Position numbers and translations under genes: made by a program
Source: Senecio squalidus
Lineage: Eukaryota > Streptophyta > Magnoliopsida > Asterales > Asteraceae
DNA length: 64,000 nt
Direction of reading: 5' to 3'
Assembly (NCBI GenBank): GCA_910822075.1
Contig: CAJVGC010000508.1
Span: forward strand, 33,825,580-33,889,579
Shown here: positions 20,240-28,794 of the stretch, piece after piece
How positions within the stretch are numbered: position 1 is the stretch's first letter
Layout of the letters: each line of letters begins with the position of its first letter
The notes under the pieces: model-generated
Databases searched by the model: none
What the model was told of the DNA's origin: nothing
Seen by the model: only the letters and a program-made list of their open reading frames with translations

Positions 20240-21328
20240 TTAATTTTTAAGATGCCCCGGGTCCTTACAGTAGTAGCAAATCCTTATTGGATTGGGACAT
20301 TCACTACTAATATGACCCGGCTTCCCACACGTGTAACAACCCATCTGACCAAATTTGCATTCTCCGGGATGATTCTTACCACACTTTCTACAACTATATT
20401 CTCTTCTTGATGACTCTTTCCTTTCAAATCTTCTCCCCGAACTTCTACCCTTCTGTTCAAATCTTTGCCTTTTATACGGTTCTTGTACATATTCAACCTT
20501 GCGTTTCTTCTTCTCTTCTTTAGTTCTATTTGAAAGTTCTAACTCTCTCCTTCTTGCCGCTTCAACCATATCCTCAAAAGTCTGAGGATTATAAGTGGAA
20601 ACATGCTCTCTGATGTCGGGACTCAAACAACACATATAACGATCCATCTTCATCCGTTCACTTACAACATATTCTGGACAAAACCCCGCTCTATCTAGAA
20701 ATTCATTAGTGATCTCATTCACGGTTTTACTTACTTGTTGTAATGACAAAAACTCCCGGGTAATTTTGTTCACTGCCGAAGGTGGACAATAGTACTCCAT
20801 GAATCTCTTTTTAAAGTCTCCCCACGTCATCTTCACAATCCCTTGAGCCGGGAATAACCTCACTATAGACTCCCACCAACTTTTAGCTTGATTTCGGAGT
20901 AGATTTGATGCATAAATTACCTTATCTCTATCCGCACACTTGCAAGTCAAGAATGCACCTTCTACCTCCATAACCCACCACATGCTAACGATAGGATCAA
21001 TCTCTCCAAGAAAAATAGGTGGATTACAGCTTGCAAAATCTTTATACATACACCCCTTCTTATAACTTTCTGAGGGTTCTTCTTGATGATCAGAATGATT
21101 ATCCTCACTTCCTGAATCTTCCTTCTCTTTCTGCTTCAATTCTTTCTCCGCGAGCACGCGGTCTATCTTTTCATCAATAATCTCCACAACATCATCTCTA
21201 ACCCGTTTTATAATAAACGGTATTGCTTTCTCAAAGGCTTGGCTAATCTCCTTAGCCACAATTGTTTGCATATCTACTTCCTTGTGACCATCATCATGAT
21301 GACTACCTTCTTCTTCCATTTCTACCAA
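20240..21328 (-). pseudogene. Gag of minus-strand chromovirus
   Basis: The 362-codon ORF starts MVEMEEEGSHHDDGHKEVDM. It has an acidic coiled N-terminal third, the retrotransposon gag core (ASNLLRNQAKSWWESIV; TWGDFKKRFMEYYCPP; FLSLQQ) around residues 140-215, a Lys/Arg-rich linker, and zinc-knuckle motifs CYTCGKPGHISSEC and the start of a third (CYYCKDPGH). TAA at 20240-20242 falls inside the third knuckle where Glu is expected. Beyond it the frame continues into protease. Gag and pol were evidently one polyprotein frame. Confidence 0.88.
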
Positions 21329-21679
21329 CTGAAATTAAATTCAGTTAATAATGACATATAAAACTATAATCTATACACAATTATAGTTTATACGTCATAT
21401 ATATACTTTCTAACTTTCTTTGTCCCTTATCCTTAATATACTTCAATCATATTGGATATACATAACATGTCCAAAATTAGCGTTGGCCAGACGTTAATTT
21501 TAAACATATTAACCCTTGTACACCCAATACTATCAATGTATAATTAAGACTAAGGCATTCTATTCTTTCTCAACAATTAATCTCTTTTACTCTTATCTCT
21601 TCCGCAAGGCAAGCTTCTTCCCCTTACAAATCCTCAGCTTGGGTTCAAGTATCAACCGAGATACTCAACTCACACAAGC

Positions 21680-21696
21680 CAAGGCTCTGATACCCA
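21680..21696 (-). other. Primer-binding site, Met-tRNA-like
   Basis: In the element's direction GTGGGTATCAGAGCC follows the LTR within a few bases. It matches the iMet complement TGGTATCAGAGC except for one extra G. Confidence 0.65.
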
Positions 21697-21698
21697 CT

Positions 21699-23038
21699 TG
21701 TAACACTTGGATTAAAACACACAAAAAAAAATTTTTTTTTTTTTTTATATAAAAAACTTCTACAATGTTAACGGTTTACTACAACTTAACATAACTTTAT
21801 ACAAACAAAGGTAATGTTTTGCTTTCACCAAAATAACATTTTAAACATTTAGAGCGGAAGCTCATTATAAAATATTTTGATTCTTAGTAAGGTCCCCATC
21901 CATGCCTCGTATGCTTGCCTTGCGTTTCAAAAATCCTTCTTACCTATAAGCACGACATCAACAAAATAGATTAGCGTTAAGCTAGTGAATATACTTAGAC
22001 ATATGTTAAGAAAATCTCCAAGACTATTTAAGTCTTATCAATCTCTTCTCCCAACTTATATAAAGTTGGTTCTTACTTCTTTCCAACTATTAAAAGTCAT
22101 TTGCATACCATCGCGGTATGTATTTAAGGTTAACTCTACTTCTCCCCGACTAATGAAAGTCAATTCTACTTCTTGTCGTCATATAAATGTCTTCTCTATT
22201 CTTCTCTAACATAATAATATGTTAGGATATCATTCTCATACTTAAACTACCTTAAAACTTACTAAAAACTGATCTAGGCACTAGTTGCTCTGCAACTAAA
22301 CAATTCTGGAAAATCACCCTTGGCTACTGAGTGCCAGTTGCGGCGCAACACATACCAGTTGCGGCGCAACTAGGGCAGTAGCAGGGGTGACTTCCGTTTT
22401 TGATCGTTTTAGCACTTACATGATAGTTTACGCCACTTCTAGTCCTTATTTCTGCTAACAGCTCTAACTATAACTTGGAATAACATACTTATCAATCTTC
22501 AACACATTAATACAAAATTTTAAACACATAACCATATGAAAATGAGTCTCGTATACTCACCTTGGCGTTGAAGTATGTTCACTACTCTTTTGTTGCTTTA
22601 CCCTTTCCTTTGTCTTTTAAATCTTCTTTTCCTCCAAACACCAATTTAGCTAGATTCCTTTATCTTCTAATCTTAACTCTTTATAAACTTCACCAACTTA
22701 ACACCAATTTGAGGAAATTGCAAATGCTCTTAGCTTGATTTCAATTACACACACTCAAAACACATACAAAAAATCCAGAATTTGACACCTAATCATCCTA
22801 CTCATACTAAATTTCGGATTTACACCTTTAGTCCCTCAACTTCTCAAATCTTTCTAACTTAGAAAATTACTAGCATTATTAACTAATTAAGTCCTTTTTA
22901 ACTAAAATTAACTATCTTTCTTACAATTCTAGTCCTTCACTTATAAAACTTCTCAAATAACATAAATATAAAACATTTATATTATAAATAAATAAATACT
23001 TACGAAATATTCTAATTTCCGAGAACCGGGATGTTACA
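21699..23038 (-). repeat. 5' LTR of minus-strand chromovirus (1340 bp)
   Basis: Pair of 15423-16742. It contains an extra 24-bp segment relative to the 3' LTR, which adds a second copy of the AGTTGCGGCGCAAC palindrome (22336-22349 and 22357-22371). Confidence 0.93.
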
Positions 23039-23043
23039 ACTGT
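23039..23043. repeat. Target-site duplication ACTGT (right)
   Basis: Matches 15418-15422. Confidence 0.9.
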
Positions 23044-23241
23044 GTTGGAGCTGAATGTTTTGAAGAGAAAAATGAACTCTACAAATCATCTCTATTTCAT
23101 TGCATTGCATTGATGAATGAATGCAAGAGTCCTCAATGCAGACCATTCGGATTTAAGATGGTTAGTTGGTTGTTCAACAATTTGAGAAGAATTGAAGATA
23201 TTGGGAACAATGCTGAAAAAGTGGAAAGAATAAAGGAATAA
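23044..23241 (+). pseudogene. C-terminal part of the unrecognised acidic protein
   Basis: 65 codons in phase with 14505-15422 once the nested element and one ACTGT are ignored. It is Cys-containing and then helical (KMVSWLFNNLRRIEDIGNNA), stopping at TAA 23239-23241. The exact phase match confirms that the chromovirus landed inside an open reading frame. Confidence 0.6.
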
Positions 23242-23499
23242 AGGAGGAGTACCAATTAATGAACAACAAGTCAGATAATGAGATGAAGAGGCTGATTAAT
23301 TGGAAAGAAGAGAGAGAAGAATGAATAAAGTCTGCCATGAAGCCAACTACTTGGGACTCATCAGTAGTCAAGGTCCAAGAGAAAGTAGTTTTTACTACAA
23401 ACTTATTTTGTTTAGATAATTTTTGTTTTTGTTTGTGTTTGTTTTATGCTTTAGGTAAGTAATTGTAGAAGACGTTAACATAAACATATTAGGGGAGAT

Positions 23500-23955
23500 T
23501 GATGGGAAAATTAGCATTTTAACCTAAGTTATAAATCTATTAGTTAAGTCTGATTCTGACTGATTTTGAGTCTGAGTGACAAAATCAGTCCAAGACATTT
23601 TGAGTCTGAATGACTTGAGTCTGACTAAGTGGTCAGACTCCAAGAGTGTCTTGTACCGAAAGTTAAGGTAGTTTGTTAGACATATCTTCTATCTTATTAG
23701 AAGATTTGTTTTGATTCGATCTTATCAAGGTATCTATGATTGTGTATAAATAGAGAGTTTGAGTCATTGTATTCGGTGACGGTTTTGATAATCTTTATTG
23801 AATCAACTAAGTGTTATTCATTTTTTCTTCTCGTTACAATTCCGCTATAAACTTAAACAAGAACTGTGTGTTTATCAAACGTGATAATTAACATTTGAAT
23901 ACCGATTTGCAACTGATTCAATCTATAGTGATTGGGATCTTACTAAGACCTAACA
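23500..23955 (+). repeat. 3' LTR of the host element (456 bp)
   Basis: Follows the purine tract AGGGGAGAT, begins TGATGGGAAAA and ends GACCTAACA. A TATA box (TATAAATA) lies at 23745-23752. Between 23548 and 23642 it holds a cluster of AGTCTGA/TCAGACT words in both orientations. Only this one copy is in the window. Confidence 0.6.
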
Positions 23956-24954
23956 TCCCTCATCATTTTCCCTTTCTTAAAAAGAAATCGTCCCCGAGTT
24001 CCCGTGATAGATAGTTTTTGTTGATGAAGCGTTGGAAACCTTGACTTTTTTTAAGTCTTCAACCGTAACATTTACATCTTTAACATCGAAACCCATAACT
24101 TCATCTTCATGACTCTTCAAAACACTATCTTCCTTTGTTGTCTTCAATACTAAAGTAGAGATTTGACTATCAAGTTGATTGCAGTCTTGTGACTCTTTAA
24201 CTTTGTCATCACATTTTTCTTCAACAACCCCGCTCTTAAAAAAAAATTGTTTTAACATCGGCCTTCGGTATTTATGGACTTTCTTTACGCTGAGCCATAG
24301 AAATTCTCTTTCTTTCCCATAAGATAATATATAAATCTCATTGTAGATCATACCCTCAATGCACGTCAAGTCGCCACGCTCTTCCCAACCGAATATGACA
24401 ATCTTCCATGTCATCTAAATCACAAATTACTTATTCCTTGTAAAATTTTCCAATACAAATAGGGATTTTACTTACCTTTTTTCCTTGAATCGGACACACC
24501 TCTATTGCTAATTGTAACAATTTTTTCGACACCAAATTCTTTAAACCATAGTTTTCAATGATCAAATAACATACCTTATTATTGATCAAGACTTTAGAAT
24601 GAAACAACTTTGTTATTGGTATTCGTTCCTCCATCTTTTTCTCTTCCCGTCCTTCAACAGATCTTTTATTATTGAAAGGATAATGGTTTCTCTTACGGTT
24701 GTCAATGATTTTGTCTATTGTTGGACGAACTCGTGACCTCCATAATTGCTTCCCTCGTGATTTTTGTGGATTGATTCCCCACATACGATCATGGAACGTA
24801 GGACTTCATACATAGTGGAAATTCCGTTAAGTTTAGTTATGGATTTGGTTAAACCATAATCCGTATACTCTTCGGACCATACCCTACCACACAATATGGG
24901 TTTTGGATTCATTTACACCAATGACCATCATGATAGTAACAAGCTCTGATACCA
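23956..24954 (-). pseudogene. Gypsy gag/protease remnant
   Basis: Read on the minus strand from a primer-binding site at 24943-24954 (complement of TGGTATCAGAGC), short frames carry traces of a gypsy leader and protease. One is HSKVLINNKVCYLIIENYG followed by KNLVSKKLL (about 24600-24520), which resembles the region around an aspartic protease whose Asp has become Glu. Further on, the broken frame CHIRLGRAWRLDVH (about 24400-24355) resembles the protease-RT linker CHVLLGRPWQ-D. It has many stops and no RT. Which gypsy lineage it belongs to is uncertain. Confidence 0.45.
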
Positions 24955-25220
24955 ACTAACACAGAACAGAAACGTAAACAAACCCTAAAATCGAATTTTG
25001 ACTGAAAAGTCAATTTTCTTATTAATAAACTCCAAAAGAACTAATAATAATAAACCATGATCCTTTTATTATAGGGTAGAAAAGAATATTATAGAATAAG
25101 AATAAATTATTCCTAATTATCATTATCTTACTAAAAAAGATCCTAATTAAAGTAAATGACTAATTGTAAAGATTGTAACTAATCCTTCACTAAATAAACT
25201 ATTAAATATTAAAAATAACA
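24955..25220 (-). repeat. Possible LTR of the gypsy remnant
   Basis: AT-rich sequence immediately outside the primer-binding site, so it should be the LTR end. The far end is a guess, a TGTTA read on the minus strand at 25220. No second copy is in the window. Confidence 0.25.
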
Positions 25221-25845
25221 ATTAAATTTATGATAAAATGCATTTTTATGTCTGCATCTGTGTTAGTAAATTATAGTTTTATTATGTACAACCTAGTTTA
25301 TGTAGGATCAACTATCATGGTATCGGGTGGGGTTTATTAGGAGTGTAAAATCAGATATGCCAAAACGAAAAAATGAGTTTATTTCTTATGTGGGAGGAGT
25401 TGAAAATAGTTAAGACCCAATATTCTATCCAACAATTTAATATATGAATAAACAAAGTTAAGTAAACAATGAAAAAACAATATTACGTTTAAATTTTCTA
25501 CACATTATGATTTAACACACAAATTACAATATGTTTAGAGATTACTTGCGAAATATGTAAATCTAATTTACAACTGATGTAAATATAAACAAATGATCAC
25601 TTAGAACAATTTATAAGGATTGATTTTAACTATTGGATTGATGTATATATTTATCTTAGAAAATCTATTTATAAAAATTTCGAACTTACCAATAAAGAAA
25701 CTAATCCTAACTTGTATAGCAAACTTATTATTATGAGGAAACTAACCCTAAAGTCATGTGTATATTTTTTTTTATCATTCTTTCTTTCTTTTCGTTATCT
25801 TTTTTGCTTTGTTACTGACATGTAGGTATACAACTAGAGTCATAT
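25221..25845. other. AT-rich intergenic stretch, nothing recognised
   Basis: No ORF, repeat pair or RNA gene seen. A phrase ATCATGGTATCGGG near 25317 looks slightly like a primer-binding site but has no LTR beside it. Confidence 0.3.
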
Positions 25846-26446
25846 TGTCAAACAATACATGGCAGCGGAATTTAGGATCACATAGTAAATAATAAATCGG
25901 ATAAAGAATTACCTTGAATTATAAGCAAGCGAAAGTCGTAGATCTAAGTATAAGACACTACTAGAAACAGGGCTATCCTTGACCCGCTTTTTATGACCCA
26001 TGCCAAAAGATGACGCACAAAGTCAAGAGTCATAAAACAACAGTCATATTGCGTAAGGGGATGACGCGTTTTCAGATGTGTCATAACGTATGTGTCATAA
26101 TCAGTTAAAATTTAGATTTCGAGATGACGTTTGTTTTTTTTCGTCCTAAATAGGAGTCATGTATGTTTTTTTGGCACGATCCCCTAGGCCTGTATGATTT
26201 AAAATTTTTATTTTTACAATGTAAACTTTTGTTTCACACAAATTTTTCATCTGCCCCCAAAATTTTAGGGTTCCCGCTCTGTGTTTTCCCCCAAAATCAA
26301 AACTCTTTCCTCCGTTCCATCCATACTATGAATATATTTATCAGTAATAGGTTTCTCCTTGTGCAAGTCAAGTGAAATAACACACCCAAATATCATTTAG
26401 ATCGGTAAATCGAAGCCCTAATTTCTGTCGAAAAACCAAAGCTGCG

Positions 26447-26770
26447 ATGGAAGGAACAGAAGGCACGCAGCAGCCACACCTAGTTCTCGCCAACAAGATC
26501 TTTCTTCTAACTCAATCTGACGTTAATGATATCGAAAAAGTTCGTCTTCGTGATGAGGTCATGGCCACTGTTATCGCCGACGGTAACCGTTTTTTTAGAT
26601 CTATTTTTTTTTATTTCAATTTAGCTTTAATTTTGTTGATCTTTTTAATTCTTTTTATGGCGCCGTTGTACGAAACCCTAGCTGCGAGTTCGGTGTTGGA
26701 GCTTGACTAGAAGGTTCTAGATTTGATGCGTGTTAAGATTGATGATGAGCTTAAGAAGCTTGACGAATAG
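26447..26770 (+). pseudogene. Captured fragment of 26S proteasome subunit RPN7 (PSMD6)
   Basis: Exon 1 (26447-26582) encodes MEGTEGTQQPHLVLANKIF and then DIEKVRLRDEV. A retained intron starting GTAACC follows. Exon 2 (26657-26770) encodes MAPLYETLAASSVLELD and then, after a TAG (CAG in normal genes), KVLDLMRVKIDDELKKLDE before a second TAG. These are the N-terminal residues of plant RPN7, the lid subunit of the 26S proteasome regulatory particle. The intron shows that genomic DNA was captured rather than cDNA. The acceptor AG is lost and only about 80 of the roughly 390 residues remain, so this is not a working gene. Upstream sequence (about 26270-26446) may be the captured 5' UTR. Confidence 0.85.
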
Positions 26771-27035
26771 TAAGCTCTTGTTGTCAATTTATGTATTATT
26801 ATTTGAGTATACATGTGTTGTGTGTATGTATAGATATAGTCATATAGATATATTTAATTATTTTTGTGATTGAAGGCAGATGTGTTGTTGTTTATGAAAG
26901 AGATTTATATGAGACTGTTGTTATACGTAGGGTGGAGAATCAAGCACAAAACTCTATTTTAGTTTTATATACTCAAGTTACTTAGTCCTCGTGAGTTACT
27001 CAAGTTGGAGAATTATAAATCTTCCCTTTGCTTCA

Positions 27036-27119
27036 ATGGCGGTTTCAGTAGCAAAGAATGTCCCTGATGATATTGTTGAGCAGATACTCATGAGATCGTT
27101 TGTGACAGAGCTAATCTGA
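27036..27119 (+). pseudogene. Possible F-box protein N-terminal fragment
   Basis: A 27-codon frame reads MAVSVAKNVPDDIVEQILMR and then SFVTELI before TGA. VPDDIVEQILMR fits the start of an F-box (P-x-D-I/L-hydrophobic-x-x-I-L-x-R). The following LPVKSLIRFKCV part is absent or degraded. It is too short to be certain. Confidence 0.4.
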
Positions 27120-27662
27120 CTTTATTTATTCTTGTCATAACGACAGAATGAAGCAAAACGAGAATAGCAAGAGTAATGGCCGTAAGGTAGGTTCTAATTA
27201 ATAAAAGTTTGTTCTGATTACTTACATCCCTAATAAAATGTGTCGGTTTTGAGATGGCATCATGCTACAACTGTTGGTGTTTGGCTTGTTGACGATTATA
27301 CTCCTATTATTGAGATTACAACGTACTAAAGTTTAACTCATGGTGACCTTTGTAATGTATTAGGCTGATGGGAACTAAGCTATTTCTTAGATTTGTATCT
27401 GTTAATACTTGGCACTCCCTTACGTTTCCCAATTTGATTTTGTCAGGTAATGAAGGAGATCCTTCGGTTCCTATATAGACTGCAAAATTTTGATATTGTT
27501 GAAGGCTTGAAGCAGTTAATATGGCAGGGCATTGCTCTATGAACTAATTTTCATGTTTCAGGTATCTTATTATTGATGTTCATGAGGAACTTGTGTTTGG
27601 TGATTAACTTCGGTGACTTTTTTTTTATATGAATATCATTATACTTTTCTATACATATATAT

Positions 27663-27667
<5 letters not shown>

Positions 27668-27711
<44 letters not shown>
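27668..27711. repeat. (TAA)n microsatellite
   Basis: About 14 uninterrupted TAA units inside the CACTA element. Confidence 0.95.
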
Positions 27712-27770
27712 CTAAACATGGAATGAATTCTTCTTCTGCTAACTTATATGGATTAATTTGGGGTGTTCCA

Positions 27771-27899
27771 GGACGTCATCAAGTTCCATTAGAGTGGTCT
27801 GCGCGCCAAAAAATTGCTGTTGGTGCTACACGGATGAGGGAAACTGGGCGGGTTGGAATTGGAGAACGGATGGCACAAGTATATTGGTTGCATCCCTAG
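27771..27899 (+). pseudogene. Captured kinase-domain fragment (PERK/SELMODRAFT_444075-like)
   Basis: The 42-codon frame begins GRHQVPLEWSARQKIAVGAT. This resembles the catalytic-domain segment GRH-x2-PLEWSARQKIAVGAAR of plant inactive receptor-like kinases. It then degenerates (RMRETGRVGIGERMAQ) and stops at TAG. An AG directly at its start could be the old splice acceptor. No catalytic residue is included, so no function is expected. Confidence 0.65.
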
Positions 27900-28794
27900 T
27901 TCAGAAATGACTTCTTTTCTTACGAGATTCCGTAGTTACTTCGGCGACTACCGACAATGTAAAACAATGCCTTAATGTATGTGATTTTAATGTATTGGTA
28001 ATGAAAAGCTTTGTTGAACAAGTGTGATGTATTGAAAAGCTTTGGTGATTGAGTTACATAAGAATGTAGAGAAAACTTTTAGAAAATGGTGGCTGGCCGG
28101 ATGGTGGTCGCCGGAATCAATTTTTTTTTTTATATATATAAAAATTATGACGCGCTAATACGAATGTCAAAAAGCAGAGTCATATAACGCGGGTCATAAG
28201 TGCGTGTCATTCAGCTGTGACGCTTCATTGCGCGTCATAAAATATTTATGACTGGTCCATCCTTGACGCGCATTTGCGCGTCATAAAGCCTCTTCTTGAC
28301 GCGCATTGCGCGTCATTAATAGCCCTGTTTGTAGTAGTGAGATCTAATCTACGGTTACGTACGCGACACCTTCTTTTAGCGACAGACTAGTATGCTAGTA
28401 CACGTTTAATTGCTTTGTACAACAATTGTCTTAGCAGCAACTCTTATTACAAAAACCAAGATAAACAAAAAAATAAAACCCTTTTTATTTAAAAAATCGA
28501 TCGGCTAAGGTTTCCAACCTTTAGTCGACATTTTATGGTTTGCAATCCATTAGGGTTTAGGGTTTATCTTCTATTTATAGGTTTTCAAATCTAAGAGTTT
28601 GAGTTATATTACAATAAGGAAACCTCCTTATTTACATAATAAACCCTCTATTTAATAAATATTTACACTTAACCATTAAGTAATATTTAATAAATAAATT
28701 AAACTTGTAGTCGTGTCTAAATGTCGATGTGTGCGCTCCCGTAGTCTCACACATTTACGGACACACATTTGTTAAAACTATTCAAATACCAACA

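Larger units (their letters stand above)
15423..23038 (-). mobile_element. Nested minus-strand Tekay-type chromovirus
   Basis: A 7616-bp Ty3/gypsy element inserted in the ORF of the host element, with ACTGT on both sides. In its own direction it has: 5' LTR (23038-21699), primer site, gag (21328-20240), protease-RT-RNase H-integrase-chromodomain (to 16779), polypurine tract and 3' LTR (16742-15423). The LTRs differ by roughly 15 changes in 1.3 kb plus one 24-bp indel, so it is older than the insertion at 1725-11120. Several frameshifts and a stop make it non-autonomous now. Confidence 0.93.
14017..23955 (+). mobile_element. Unfamiliar non-autonomous LTR element, 5' end lost
   Basis: Coding-like sequence (14061-15422, resuming at 23044) is followed by non-coding sequence, a purine tract AGGGGAGAT (23491-23499) and a 456-bp LTR-like sequence (23500-23955). 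No protease, integrase, RT or RNase H of its own is visible. The 5' LTR and primer site are missing; its left edge abuts Tat-type LTR B. Removing the nested chromovirus (15423-23038) and one ACTGT leaves an element of about 2.3 kb. The copia affiliation is a guess from the tract and LTR style. Confidence 0.5.
25956..28339. mobile_element. Non-autonomous CACTA transposon with captured gene pieces
   Basis: Terminal inverted repeats begin CACTACTAGAAACAGGGC and end CCCTGTTTGTAGTAGTG, the CACTA signature. The 3-bp duplication AGA flanks both ends (25953-25955, 28340-28342). Both subterminal zones are packed with GACGCGCA/GCGCGTCATAA words in both orientations, as expected for binding sites of the CACTA transposase partner. 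The 2384-bp interior has no transposase. It carries fragments related to a proteasome subunit, an F-box protein and a receptor-like kinase, plus an AAT microsatellite. Confidence 0.9.
25846..28794 (-). repeat. 3' LTR of copia element, interrupted by CACTA
   Basis: In the element's direction it begins TGTTGGTATTTG after a purine-rich AAAAGTGGGAGC (28806-28795) and ends near TTGTTTGACA (25846). Without the CACTA insert and one AGA it is about 560 bp. On the minus strand, AAACCTATAAATAGAAG (near 28580) gives a plausible TATA box. Confidence 0.55.

Noticed and set aside
24943..24954. tRNA gene fragment (GCTCTGATACCA, also at 35821 and 39414)
   Set aside because: These are 12-bp primer-binding-site complements next to LTR ends. 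No tRNA body or anticodon arm is present.
25314..25330. Primer-binding-site-like ATCATGGTATCGGG
   Set aside because: No LTR end beside it and a poor match beyond GGTATC.
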